Positions 30,459-39,709 are shown, numbered from the stretch's first letter. The stretch: DNA of 64,000 bases from Deltaproteobacteria bacterium (GCA_947490345.1 CANLGL010000011.1:49384-113383), one strand, 5' to 3'. A program made the numbers and translations. The notes: a model not told the origin generated them from the sequence alone.

Positions 30459-31955
30459 TTAGCGCCGATAAACCGAGCGCAACTTCACCTGCCAACCGGT
30501 CAGTGTCGCGGGGCCAGCGACGCGCGTGGTCGCATCAAGCGTGTAGTGGTTCTTGAACCCGTGACCCAGCGAGTCCGATGGGAGCACGGCCACATCGAAG
30601 TCCGAGGCGATGGCCGCGTCGATCGTCTTGACGTCGGGACGGAAATATCCGCCTTTGTAGTCGATATCCCACAGGCAGATGAGCGCGAAAGATGGCTCCT
30701 TGCCGGCCATCACCGCGTACCAGGGCGCGTGCGGGATGAGGACCCGGCCGTCCAAAGCGCGTATCGACTCGACGACGGACTTCGCCTGCTCGAAGCTGAG
30801 GTCCGTCGGCGTGTACCGGGCGATGCTTTTCTGAGAGTCGCGCCACGCGGCCACGGGGGATTGCGACGCCCGCACCCGTTTGACGAACTTCGCCGGGTCC
30901 AACTGCCATCCCAGAAGTTGTATTGCCACCAACAAGCCAGCGACAACCCTGGCAATGGGCGTGCCCACCGCTTGCGATGCGATGGCGGGCAGCAGACTGA
31001 GCACCCAGAACATCGGGATGAGGACGTTGAGGTACCCGCCGATATGCCCGCGCATGATGATCGCGATGACGAAGGTCATCGCCACAATCCCCGCCCAATA
31101 CCGTCGCCTCCAGAACCAGAGCGGCAGGATCAGCGCGGCGGTCGTCGTCAGCGGCAGGCTACGCCACAGCTCCAACTGCGCGCCAGGGAAAAAGCGATCG
31201 GCGTCCAACCCGTGCTTGCTTGGCACCAGGACCAACCAGGCGAAGAAGCGCCCTCCCGTCGCCGCGCTCATCACGAGCACGAACGCGACGGCGGGGAGCA
31301 CGCTGGCCATGGCAAACCGTCGCGCCTCTTCGCGTCCGCGGGTGTGCCAGACCCACGCCAGCATCGGGATGCCGAGGAGCGCGACATGCTGCTTCGCGGC
31401 GAACGCCAGGGCCAGCAACAGGCCACTGGCCAGGGTCGCCCGACGGTCGGGAATGGGCAGGAGCACCACCGACCAGGTGACGATCGCCAGTGAAAGCGAG
31501 TCGGTGCGGACGAGGTCGTAGAAGGTGCCTCCGTCGTCCCAGCAAGCCGCGAACAGACCCACCAACGACAACGCGAACGGCCAGCTGGCCCCCTCACGTC
31601 GCGCGCCGAACACGAGCGCCCCCGACGCGACCAGCGTGCCGACGATGCTGACCGACCGGCCGAGCGTGTACCCCAGCGGGAAAAGGTGCGAGAGTCCCGC
31701 CAGAATCCACGCGAAGAGCGGCGGGTAGATGAAGGGGATGTACTCGGGCGAGGGCGCGTCGTAGAGCGGCAGGCCATCGCGGGCGCGCATCGCCGAGACG
31801 AGGGTGGCGCCTTCCATCCACTCGATGTCACCTGGAAAGAAGAGGCGCACCGCCATCGCGCTGCCCACCGCCCACACCACCGGTACCGCGCAGGCGAGCG
31901 CGAGCCAAGCGGCGGCGTGCTCCAAGACGCGGACAACGGCAGCGCGGGGCGGCAA
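30459..31955 (-). CDS. Multi-TM glycosyltransferase-like (GT-C type) membrane protein
   Basis: ~10 TM helices, FPGDIEWMEGATLVSAMRARDGLPLYDAPSPEYIPFIYPPLF. Confidence 0.7.
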   Translation of the reverse strand: MPPRAAVVRVLEHAAAWLALACAVPVVWAVGSAMAVRLFFPGDIEWMEGATLVSAMRARDGLPLYDAPSPEYIPFIYPPLFAWILAGLSHLFPLGYTLGRSVSIVGTLVASGALVFGARREGASWPFALSLVGLFAACWDDGGTFYDLVRTDSLSLAIVTWSVVLLPIPDRRATLASGLLLALAFAAKQHVALLGIPMLAWVWHTRGREEARRFAMASVLPAVAFVLVMSAATGGRFFAWLVLVPSKHGLDADRFFPGAQLELWRSLPLTTTAALILPLWFWRRRYWAGIVAMTFVIAIIMRGHIGGYLNVLIPMFWVLSLLPAIASQAVGTPIARVVAGLLVAIQLLGWQLDPAKFVKRVRASQSPVAAWRDSQKSIARYTPTDLSFEQAKSVVESIRALDGRVLIPHAPWYAVMAGKEPSFALICLWDIDYKGGYFRPDVKTIDAAIASDFDVAVLPSDSLGHGFKNHYTLDATTRVAGPATLTGWQVKLRSVYRR

Positions 31956-32046
31956 GCGCGGGCCTTAGCGTTTTTCGAGCGCTGGTGCGAGGGGCTGTAA
32001 GGGCCGCGCGCCGGGCGCCGTTGTGGCCGCGTCCTAAGGAGAAAAC

Positions 32047-33297
32047 ATGACTCTCTCACTGCTTCTCACCCTCGCCACCCCCCACGCCGAAGCCGGTTGG
32101 CAGGAGCGCTTTGCGTCGACCATCCAGACCGTCGAACAGATGGTGTGGAACCCCCATGCCCAGGCCCTCGCCAGCAAGTACGGCCTCAACGTGATGAACG
32201 TCACGTGGGAGGACACCGGTCGCTACAAGGGAAGCTCGGTCGGACCGAACATCTCCGACATGACCATTGGCGTGCGCGACCAGAACGGCAACCTCCACCC
32301 CATGCCGGTCATCCGCTTCGACAACTTCACCGACAAGACGGCGGACGTGCGCTCAGAGGAATTCTATCTGCGCACCGGCAACGAGGACGGGCGTTCGCTG
32401 CGGACGACGTCGCTGGCGAGCTTGCTCCAGAACCCCCGCCGCTTCCTGCACGATCCGGACAGCTGGTCGGGCTCGCGCGACTCGCTCTGGGCGCCCCGCG
32501 ACGAGCACGTGTTGGTCAGCGCGCAGGCGTGTTTCCTCCCCATCCCCGAAAAGGGCGAGGCGACCTTCACCCCGGTGCTCTACAACTACCAGTCTTCGCC
32601 GGGAAACCCCGCCGTGCTCGCCATCCTGGCCACTCGCGAGGGCACCAGCATGCAGGTCGTGGAGAACGACGGCGGCTACCTTTCCGAAGCGCTGTACTTC
32701 AATGACGACGGTGAGCGCGCGCCCTTCGAGGCCGAGCGCGTGAGCCAGTGGGCGGCTGACCGCGGCATCGATGTGGACGCGATCTCAGAGGAGGCTGGCC
32801 TCGACGTGGTGTTGCTCATCCAGGTGCCGTTGAAGCAGCGCGAGCCGCAGCGCCACTGGTACGACTATGGCGGCGACGGCTGGGGCTACCCTGGCAGCGG
32901 CGGCGCGCCTTCCGCGAGCGCCCCGGCGATGGAGAGCTCCGCCAAGAAGTCCAGCGACGTCGAGATGGCGGTCGTCGGGCACGGCGAGACCGAGGGGCCG
33001 TTCGTCGAGTTCCACGATCTCGCGATCGAGCGCGACACCCGCTTCCCGGTGCGCGTCACCGTGCAGTTCTACAAGGCGACCAGCAACGGCGTGGTGAGCA
33101 GCGCGGACATCGCGCATGTGCGCAAGCAGATCGACCGGGTCTACGCAAAGGGCGACTTCGTCGGCAGTCTTGTGACCGGCGGCAACACCGGGCGCCCGAC
33201 CGAATGGGCGCCGCAGCCGAAGCCCCCGAAGACCTACACCAACGACGGCGGCGCCAGTTGGGCCGACCCCTTCTGGAGCTGGCACAAGGCTTACTGA
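32047..33297 (+). CDS. Hypothetical protein, target gene of the integrative element
   Basis: AAGGAG RBS at 32037; C-terminus DPFWSWHKAY* lies inside attL. Confidence 0.8.
   Translation: MTLSLLLTLATPHAEAGWQERFASTIQTVEQMVWNPHAQALASKYGLNVMNVTWEDTGRYKGSSVGPNISDMTIGVRDQNGNLHPMPVIRFDNFTDKTADVRSEEFYLRTGNEDGRSLRTTSLASLLQNPRRFLHDPDSWSGSRDSLWAPRDEHVLVSAQACFLPIPEKGEATFTPVLYNYQSSPGNPAVLAILATREGTSMQVVENDGGYLSEALYFNDDGERAPFEAERVSQWAADRGIDVDAISEEAGLDVVLLIQVPLKQREPQRHWYDYGGDGWGYPGSGGAPSASAPAMESSAKKSSDVEMAVVGHGETEGPFVEFHDLAIERDTRFPVRVTVQFYKATSNGVVSSADIAHVRKQIDRVYAKGDFVGSLVTGGNTGRPTEWAPQPKPPKTYTNDGGASWADPFWSWHKAY
33267..33290. repeat. attL core CCCCTTCTGGAGCTGGCACAAGGC
   Basis: Identical 24-mer at 43904-43927; imperfect dyad CCTTCTG-n7-CACAAGG. 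Confidence 0.93.
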
Positions 33298-33365
33298 GAA
33301 TAGTGTAGGGTAAACCTACGCCGAGAAGCGGGGAAACCGCCCTGTGCCGCCGTCGGATGCCCGTT

Positions 33366-33387
33366 GGTGGCACAGTGGTGGCACAGC
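33366..33387. repeat. Two tandem 11-mers GGTGGCACAGT/GGTGGCACAGC, candidate arm-type sites
   Basis: Share TGGCACA with the att core; TGGCACA also at 43834-43840 near attR. Confidence 0.5.
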
Positions 33388-34133
33388 TATTCACCCGGAG
33401 TTTCGCCAACGCCGATGCCGCCAAGGACCTCGGCGGCCCATTCGGGAGGCTGGTCCATGGCCGTAGCCGTCCGATGAGCTACCGCCCGCGCAATCTCGCT
33501 GACGCTGCCGGGCTTCGCTGCGATGTCGGCGCCGATGAACGCATTCGCTAGTTGGATCAGCGAGCGGACGAACGCGGTGCGCGTTGACTCCCGCGCCCCC
33601 CCGATGAGTTGCAGCGTGGTGAGCGTGTGCATGAGCAGGACGACGGTGCTGCGCTCGGCTGGTCGCTTCGGCGGCCCGTCCATGTAGTCCATCGCGGTTG
33701 TGTCGAACGCCTGCCACGCCTTAATCGTGGCGAGCACGAGGCGCGCCGGTGCGTGAGGGCGGCCCATCAGCTTTCCGAGGCCCTCCAGCGTCGCCACGAG
33801 GTCAGCCGCGGCTGGGTCGAGCGCGCTTTCAGAGAGCCCAGCCCTCCGGGCCCTGTCGTCCCAGAACTCCTGGCGCTCTGGCGGGGTGGTCAGGGGCACG
33901 ACCTGCTCCCACAGCGCCGCGAAGTCGAGTTTCACCGCATCCGCGAGCTTCACGACCCGCCAGCGCTCGCTGGGCATCGCTCGGGCGTGCTCCATGTGGT
34001 TGACCCACGGGCGCGACGCCCCCATGGCCTTGCCGAGCTGTTTCTGACTGAGCGGCGGTCGGACGGCGTTCCGGGCGGTCGACACGGTGGCGGCGAAGGT
34101 CTCCCATTCCTCACGTCGTTCTAGGTTAGCCAT
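33387..34133 (-). CDS. XRE-family HTH transcriptional regulator
   Basis: LSQKQLGKAMGASRPWVNHMEHARAMPSERWRVVKLADAV. Confidence 0.88.
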   Translation of the reverse strand: MANLERREEWETFAATVSTARNAVRPPLSQKQLGKAMGASRPWVNHMEHARAMPSERWRVVKLADAVKLDFAALWEQVVPLTTPPERQEFWDDRARRAGLSESALDPAAADLVATLEGLGKLMGRPHAPARLVLATIKAWQAFDTTAMDYMDGPPKRPAERSTVVLLMHTLTTLQLIGGARESTRTAFVRSLIQLANAFIGADIAAKPGSVSEIARAVAHRTATAMDQPPEWAAEVLGGIGVGETPGE

Positions 34134-34207
34134 GACCTTACCCTGGTGGATATTTCTTATCTAACATGGCGCCCGCCCTCACCCCACTTCGGGAGTACGG
34201 TTGCGGC

Positions 34208-34390
34208 ATGTCAGCGAAGCCCATCTGCATCGCCCTCCCCGACGAGTTGCTCGCCGCGCTCGATCGGCACCGCGCCCGTGACGAGCGCAGCCGCTCCAAT
34301 CTGATCGCGCGGTACGTGCGGCGCGGGCTCCTCGGCGACGGCGCGACGGTCCCGCCCGTCACCGCCAAGGAAGCGGACGATGCCCGCTGA
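34208..34390 (+). CDS. Ribbon-helix-helix DNA-binding protein
   Basis: KPICIALPDELLAALDRHRARDERSRSNLIARYVRRGL. Confidence 0.75.
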   Translation: MSAKPICIALPDELLAALDRHRARDERSRSNLIARYVRRGLLGDGATVPPVTAKEADDAR

Positions 34391-34640
34391 ACGCCCCCGC
34401 GGCCTGTACCCCTGCGACCTGATCGGCCTCGCCGAACTCGCCGCGCTCCTGCGGTGCCGCGAGTCGGCGGCGAAGGCCTGGGCTGAACGGCGTGGGCTCG
34501 TTCTTCACGGCCCCGGCAAGGGCGCCCTGTTCGTAGTCCACGAGGTGCTCGACGCCCTCCGCGACGTTGACACCCCTTCGGCGCCGCCGCCAGCTCATTC
34601 CCGTTCCCGGGGCTCGCTCCTTCCGCGAGTCCGCTTGTAG
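34380..34640 (+). CDS. AlpA/excisionase-like HTH protein
   Basis: IGLAELAALLRCRESAAKAWAERRGLVLHGPGKGALFVVHEVLDAL; overlaps preceding gene. Confidence 0.65.
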   Translation: MPAERPRGLYPCDLIGLAELAALLRCRESAAKAWAERRGLVLHGPGKGALFVVHEVLDALRDVDTPSAPPPAHSRSRGSLLPRVRL

Positions 34641-34709
34641 TCACCCCCAACACGACGACGGGCGGGCCGCCCACACCACACGAACGGCCACGCCCAAGGA
34701 GCACCAAAG

Positions 34710-37337
34710 ATGCACGGTCATTCTACCTCAAACGCCACCGACTCGCCGCCTCCCCCTTCTATCCACGAGACCGCCCTCGCGTGGTGTGCCGATCATCCCG
34801 GCGACTGGCCCGACGAGCACGGGCGCTGTCCCGCTTGCGGTGGCGGGGACTGCTTCGGCCGCATGCCGAATCCCCGCGACCGCACCCGTTGGGTCTGCTT
34901 CGACACGGATCACGTCGCGGCCGCCGCGGGCCGCAAAGGCGACGCGTGCTGGACCGGTGACGCCCTCGACTTGGAGGCGCACCAGAGGCGGATGTCGCGG
35001 ATCGACGTGCTCGTCGCCGATGGCTACCTGCCCGCCGACGGCGACGGACGGGGGGCGGGGCCGGACGGCATGCGGAAGAGGCCCGCGGGGGGGAGGCGGT
35101 CCGGCCCGCCGGCCGAAAGGAAGCCGCAGGGACCGCCGGACCTCCGGGATGATGGGTACTGGATCACGACGTGGCCGCAGCGGAACCGGCCGCGCGCTGG
35201 CGAGCGTCGTGCCTGGGGCGCCGAGGCGCTGGCCGCGGTAGTGCGCGACCCGCCAGCCTTGCCCCCAGCGGGAAAGGAAACTGCTCCTCTGTGGCAGCTC
35301 GCAACCTACAAGGACGACTATCGCTCGAAGGCGACGCTGGAGGCCGTGGGGGCGCTGTACCTCGACGCGGACTCGGAGGCCGGGCCCCCGGAGCGCGGGA
35401 TTCCGTCCCTGACGGTGGCCGTGCTCGTGGGCTGTTTTGGGGCGTACCGACACGTCATTCACACGACCCCGTCGCACAGCCCCAGCGCGGCCCGGCTCCG
35501 CGTACTGCTTCCACTCTCCCGGATGGTCGGCCGTGGCCAGTACCAGCGCCTCGCGGAGTGGGCGTTCCGCGTGGCGAGCGATCACGGCCTCGCCGCCGCG
35601 TTCGCCGTCGACGACACCTGGAGGCAGGCTGACCGCTGGCACTTCGCGCCCGCGCTCACGGAGCACTACGACTACGCGATCGACCTCACGCTGCCGCGAC
35701 TCGACGTGGACGCGGCACTTGCCCAGCTCGACGAGTGGGAAGCCGCGGAGCGCGCGTTCACCCGGCACGAAATCAAGCTCTCGACGGACATCGAACCCGT
35801 GACGCTCCTCGCGGTGGAGGCGTTGCGCGCAGGGGAGCGCAACCTCTACCAGCGCGGCGGCAAGCTAGTGCGGACGCTTCGGGATGGAGTCTCCGCGATG
35901 GCCGGCGCCCGGATGGCCCCCGGAGCCCTCACCGTCGCCGACGTGCCCCCCGAGCAACTGCGCTCGGCGCTCAGCCGGTCGGCGGAGTGGTTGCAGGAGG
36001 TGACCAAGCCGGGCGGCGAGTCCTGGCTCAAGCCGGTCCTCCCGCCGGTGTGGGTCGTGGCCAGCGTGCGCACCCGCGGGGAGTGGTCGTTCCGGCCGTT
36101 ACGCGGTGTGATCGAGGCGCCGACGCTGCGGCCGGACGGAACGCTGCTCACGGAGCCCGGGTACGACTCGCGCACCGGCCTCTACTACGATCCGCCGGTG
36201 GGCTTGCGCGTGCCCGTGCCGGTGGTCCCGACGCACGCGGAAGCGAAGCAGGCCTATGACCTCCTGTTCGACCTTGTGTGCGACTTCCCGTTCGAGCGCG
36301 ACTACCACCGGAGCGCCGCTGTCGCGGCGATCGTGACGCTCGTGTGCCGCGCCGCGGTTGACGGCTGCGTCCCCGCGTTCCTGTTCGACGCCACGACCCC
36401 CGGGAGCGGGAAGACCCTCCTCGCGAACCTCGCCGGAATCATCGCCACCGGCCGCTCGCTGCCCGCCGTTCCGCCGACCGGTGACGACGAGGAGTGGCGC
36501 AAGCGGATCACGGTCGCGTGCCTGGAGGGCTGGCCGGCGGTGCTGATCGACAACGTGGTCGGCGACTTCGGGAACGCCCCGCTAGACGCCGCCCTCACGT
36601 CGCGGGACTGGACCGACCGCGTGCTTGGGGTGTCCGAGTCCACCGGGCGCCTCCCGCTGCTTGCGGTCTGGTTCGTGACGGGGAACAACCTGGAGCTGAA
36701 GGCCGACCTACCGCGCCGCGTGGTCCCGATCCGGCTCACGCCCAAGGAGGAGAGTCCCGAACTGCGTACAGGTTTCGTACACTCCCTCCCGGCCGCCGTG
36801 AACAAAGATCGAACGAAGTACCTGACCGCCGCGCTGACGGTGGTGCGGGCATACATCGTCGCCGGCCGGCCTCGGCAGGAGCTGAGCGCGTTCGGGAGCT
36901 TCGAGGAGTGGTCGGACCTGATCCGGTCAGCGCTCGTGTGGGCGGGGGCCGTCGATCCGTGTGCCGGGTGTGCAGACGTTCGGCGCAGCGGCGACCTGCG
37001 GCGTGCCGACCTGGGCGGGTTGCTGCACGCCTGGTACGTCGCTCAGGGCGGCAACCCGCGCAAGCTATCGGAAGTTCTGCGCGTGCTCACCCCGCCGGCG
37101 CCGCCCATCGACCCGAACGCGGTGCCCACGCCGCGCGCTCGCCCGGAAGACCTCGAATTCCGCGATGCGCTGCTTGGCTTCGCCGCGGCGTGTGGTGTCG
37201 TGAAGCTCGACGGGCACAGTCTCGGGAACGTGCTCCGGCGCTACCGCGATCGTCACGTCGGCGGCTACCGCCTGTGTACGGGGGAGCGTGTCGGCGGCAC
37301 GGCGACGTGGTGCGTTGTCCGCGATGGCGACGGGTGA
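34710..37337 (+). CDS. Primase-helicase-like replication protein
   Basis: N-terminal zinc finger CPACGGGDCFGRMP; prim-pol-like SPSAARLRVLLPLSRMV; Walker A DATTPGSGKTLL. Confidence 0.8.
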   Translation: MHGHSTSNATDSPPPPSIHETALAWCADHPGDWPDEHGRCPACGGGDCFGRMPNPRDRTRWVCFDTDHVAAAAGRKGDACWTGDALDLEAHQRRMSRIDVLVADGYLPADGDGRGAGPDGMRKRPAGGRRSGPPAERKPQGPPDLRDDGYWITTWPQRNRPRAGERRAWGAEALAAVVRDPPALPPAGKETAPLWQLATYKDDYRSKATLEAVGALYLDADSEAGPPERGIPSLTVAVLVGCFGAYRHVIHTTPSHSPSAARLRVLLPLSRMVGRGQYQRLAEWAFRVASDHGLAAAFAVDDTWRQADRWHFAPALTEHYDYAIDLTLPRLDVDAALAQLDEWEAAERAFTRHEIKLSTDIEPVTLLAVEALRAGERNLYQRGGKLVRTLRDGVSAMAGARMAPGALTVADVPPEQLRSALSRSAEWLQEVTKPGGESWLKPVLPPVWVVASVRTRGEWSFRPLRGVIEAPTLRPDGTLLTEPGYDSRTGLYYDPPVGLRVPVPVVPTHAEAKQAYDLLFDLVCDFPFERDYHRSAAVAAIVTLVCRAAVDGCVPAFLFDATTPGSGKTLLANLAGIIATGRSLPAVPPTGDDEEWRKRITVACLEGWPAVLIDNVVGDFGNAPLDAALTSRDWTDRVLGVSESTGRLPLLAVWFVTGNNLELKADLPRRVVPIRLTPKEESPELRTGFVHSLPAAVNKDRTKYLTAALTVVRAYIVAGRPRQELSAFGSFEEWSDLIRSALVWAGAVDPCAGCADVRRSGDLRRADLGGLLHAWYVAQGGNPRKLSEVLRVLTPPAPPIDPNAVPTPRARPEDLEFRDALLGFAAACGVVKLDGHSLGNVLRRYRDRHVGGYRLCTGERVGGTATWCVVRDGDG

Positions 37338-37352
37338 CCCACGCAGGCACTC

Positions 37353-37447
37353 CATGCACTCGATGGACTTCCCGACCGCGCGAGGACTCGTGCACGGTGC
37401 GGGTGATCCACGAGCGGCCGCGCGAGTGCATGAAGTCCGAGGAGTGC
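37353..37447. repeat. Long interrupted palindrome downstream of the primase gene
   Basis: CATGCACTCG (37353-37362)/CGAGTGCATG (37423-37432), plus nested pairing CGCGCGaggaCTCGTG/CACGAGcggcCGCGCG. Confidence 0.65.
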
Positions 37448-37542
37448 ACCGCGGCCCGTCGCGCGATCAGGGATGGCCCCGGCTCGCGCTGCCGGGGTAG
37501 GGTGAACGCAGGATCAGGCTCAAACGCCGGGAGTGACTGCTA

Positions 37543-38025
37543 ATGTCCACGACCGCAGTTGATCTCGCCATCCGCCGCGCCGCGCGCGTTCAGGAAGCCG
37601 TCACGCAGAAGGGTTGGAGCTTGAACACAGCCGCCGCCCTCGCCGACGAGCTGGGCGTCGACGTGCGCACCGTCCGCCGCATCTGGGGTCGGGTGCAACG
37701 GTGGACGCGCGCGGCGCTGAACCCGTCCGATGTCGAAGCGATGCGCGTTCGCCAGCTCATGCGCCTTGAGGCGAACATCGCCGCCGCCGCCGCAGCGGGG
37801 CAGTACGGCGCCGCGTTCAAGGGCGAGCAGGTCTATGGGCAGCTCACCGGGACGATCACCGCGGCGAAGGTTGAGGTTTCTGGCGGGTACTCGGTGACGC
37901 ACAGCGCGGCGATTGCGCGGGTCTCTCAGATGTCGCTCCCCGAACTCCTCGCGGAGATTGACGAGTTGGATGGGATGCAGCGGCGGGTGATCGAGGGGCG
38001 CGCGGCGGCGGCTGCGGAGGGTTGA
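37543..38025 (+). CDS. HTH protein, possible phage-type small terminase subunit
   Basis: ALADELGVDVRTVRRIWGRVQRW HTH plus a TerS-like helical region. Confidence 0.45.
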   Translation: MSTTAVDLAIRRAARVQEAVTQKGWSLNTAAALADELGVDVRTVRRIWGRVQRWTRAALNPSDVEAMRVRQLMRLEANIAAAAAAGQYGAAFKGEQVYGQLTGTITAAKVEVSGGYSVTHSAAIARVSQMSLPELLAEIDELDGMQRRVIEGRAAAAAEG

Positions 38026-38414
38026 TCGGGCGGACCAGCGCCCGGCTGTCTGCGCTGGCCATGGCGCGCGGCAACGATGCCCGGGGAACGACGGCGCGCG
38101 CGGATCGCGCTGTCGAGCCGACGCACACCGACCCGAGCGGGGCGTACACCTTGCGCGGGAATGCCGACGGGCGGGCGTCCCGACCTTCACGCCTCACGGG
38201 GCTCCGGCGCGCTGCCGTCGATTCCCTGCTCCGGGCCGGCGTTGACGTGGGGACCGCATGCGCCATCCTCGGACACTCGCCCGCCGTGATGCTGACGCGC
38301 TACCGGCGCGCCACGCTCGACGACGCGCGCAAGGCGGTGCTGACGGCGCGGCTGGGCTCGGTCCCCGCGGGGGCAGTGCCCGTGCCCTTCGTGGCGAGGC
38401 GCGCTGACTCCTGA
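38022..38414 (+). pseudogene. Truncated C-terminal fragment of a tyrosine recombinase
   Basis: LRRAAVDSLLRAGVDVGTACAILGHSPAVMLTRYRRATLDDARKAV resembles the C-terminus of the integrase at 40903-42081; no N-terminal domains. Confidence 0.75.
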
Positions 38415-38647
38415 TGCTTGCCAGCGCCTCCGTGGCGGCAGCGCGGGCGCGGCTGGGGGTGGTTTTGGTCGTGTGGTACGCTGCGCGAGTGCTCCTCCTC
38501 GCTCTGGCCTGCTACGCCGGCAGTCACGGCGACGACGAAGAGGAGGACTTCTGCGCCGACCTCTACGGCGTGGCCTACGACCTGAGCACCGACCCGCCTC
38601 CTGCGCTGATGCTGGCATCGGACCCGCGGCGGGCGAAGACGGGCTGA
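38414..38647 (+). CDS. Small hypothetical protein
   Basis: 77-aa ORF; ATG overlaps preceding stop. Confidence 0.4.
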   Translation: MLASASVAAARARLGVVLVVWYAARVLLLALACYAGSHGDDEEEDFCADLYGVAYDLSTDPPPALMLASDPRRAKTG

Positions 38648-38707
38648 GCTTACCCGCCACCGCGCAATCGCCGGAGGACACTGGATGCGACCACTGATCT
38701 TCGCAAT

Positions 38708-38998
38708 CTGACCGCAGCGGAGAAGAGCTGCGTGCTGGGTCTGGCCCCCGGGGCAGCGGAGCGAGCAGCCGAAGCAGGGTCGATGGACCCCGCCGAGCCG
38801 TCGTCTGGTCCACGGAAGTTGACCCCTGAGGAGAAGGCGCGCGTCATGGGCAAGGGCGGTTGCCTCCCCTAGTACGTCGGCGCCTGCGTACCGCCGTCGC
38901 CTCCCGATCTCGACTGCAAGGACATCAACGGCCCCGTACAGGTCGTTGGTGTGGACGTGCACAAGCTGGATCGGGATGGGGACGGATGGGCTTGCAGG
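38708..38998 (+). pseudogene. Excalibur-like calcium-binding domain remnant interrupted by TAG (38870-38872)
   Basis: LTPEEKARVMGKGGCLP*YVGACVPPSPPDLDCKDINGPVQVVGVDVHKLDRDGDGWACR in one frame. Confidence 0.6.
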
Positions 38999-39056
38999 GG
39001 CAGCCTTTGGCAGCGCAGACCTCGCCCCGTGGTACGGTTCCGCTGCCGGAGTCTAC

Positions 39057-39626
39057 ATGGACGGAAAGATCCCACGCTTCGCTCATCTATTCTTCGCCGC
39101 GATCGGCGGCGGGGTGGTGTCCCTACTCCTCTCGACGGCCGTGGGGGCCTGGGTACCGGCGGCGGTGGCGGCGGAGGGCAACGACGTTCGCGCGGCACAC
39201 TTCACCGTCGTCGATGCCGCAGGCAAGGTGCGGGCGGTTCTCGATGCGGAAGGTCTACATCTCACGGCTCCGGACGGCGCGCTGACCATGCTGGACGCGG
39301 GAGGCCTCGTCTTTTCGGCCCGGGCAGGGAGCACGCAAGGAACGTCATTCGGGCCGAAGGGGCTCGCCATCTCTGACGCAATGGGGAGGACTCGGGCGAC
39401 GCTGTTCGCCCTTCTCGATGGTCAACCCTCGCTCACGCTGTTGGATGCAGCGGGAAATTCGAGAATGTCTCTATTCTTGGTCGCCGATGGCCACCCGATG
39501 CTCACGTTCAAGGACGCGGCGGGCACAGGTCGCGCCGCGCTGTTTCTTACACCCGACGGGGCGCCGAGACTGTCCTTGAAGGACGCTTCGGGTGCAATCC
39601 GCACCCTACTGGACGCTGAGCACTGA
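39057..39626 (+). CDS. Membrane-anchored beta-repeat protein
   Basis: N-terminal TM; repeats of DAAGxxRAxLFLxxDGxPxLxLxDAxG. Confidence 0.7.
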   Translation: MDGKIPRFAHLFFAAIGGGVVSLLLSTAVGAWVPAAVAAEGNDVRAAHFTVVDAAGKVRAVLDAEGLHLTAPDGALTMLDAGGLVFSARAGSTQGTSFGPKGLAISDAMGRTRATLFALLDGQPSLTLLDAAGNSRMSLFLVADGHPMLTFKDAAGTGRAALFLTPDGAPRLSLKDASGAIRTLLDAEH

Positions 39627-39664
39627 CGGGCGCCCAGCCGGACACCGGCTGGGCGCCCCGTCAG
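39623..39664 (+). terminator. Strong hairpin, ~19-bp stem
   Basis: CTGACGGGCGCCCAGCCGG ACA CCGGCTGGGCGCCCCGTCAG with one bulge; overlaps stop codon of 39057-39626. Confidence 0.75.
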
Positions 39665-39709
39665 CGCGCGTCCCCGCCCTGACAGAATCGGTGCGCCTCA
39701 CGTCGAACA

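Noticed and set aside
38870-38872. Pyrrolysine or amber readthrough in the excalibur-like ORF
   Set aside because: No supporting element, gene otherwise decayed; nonsense mutation or gene boundary is more likely.
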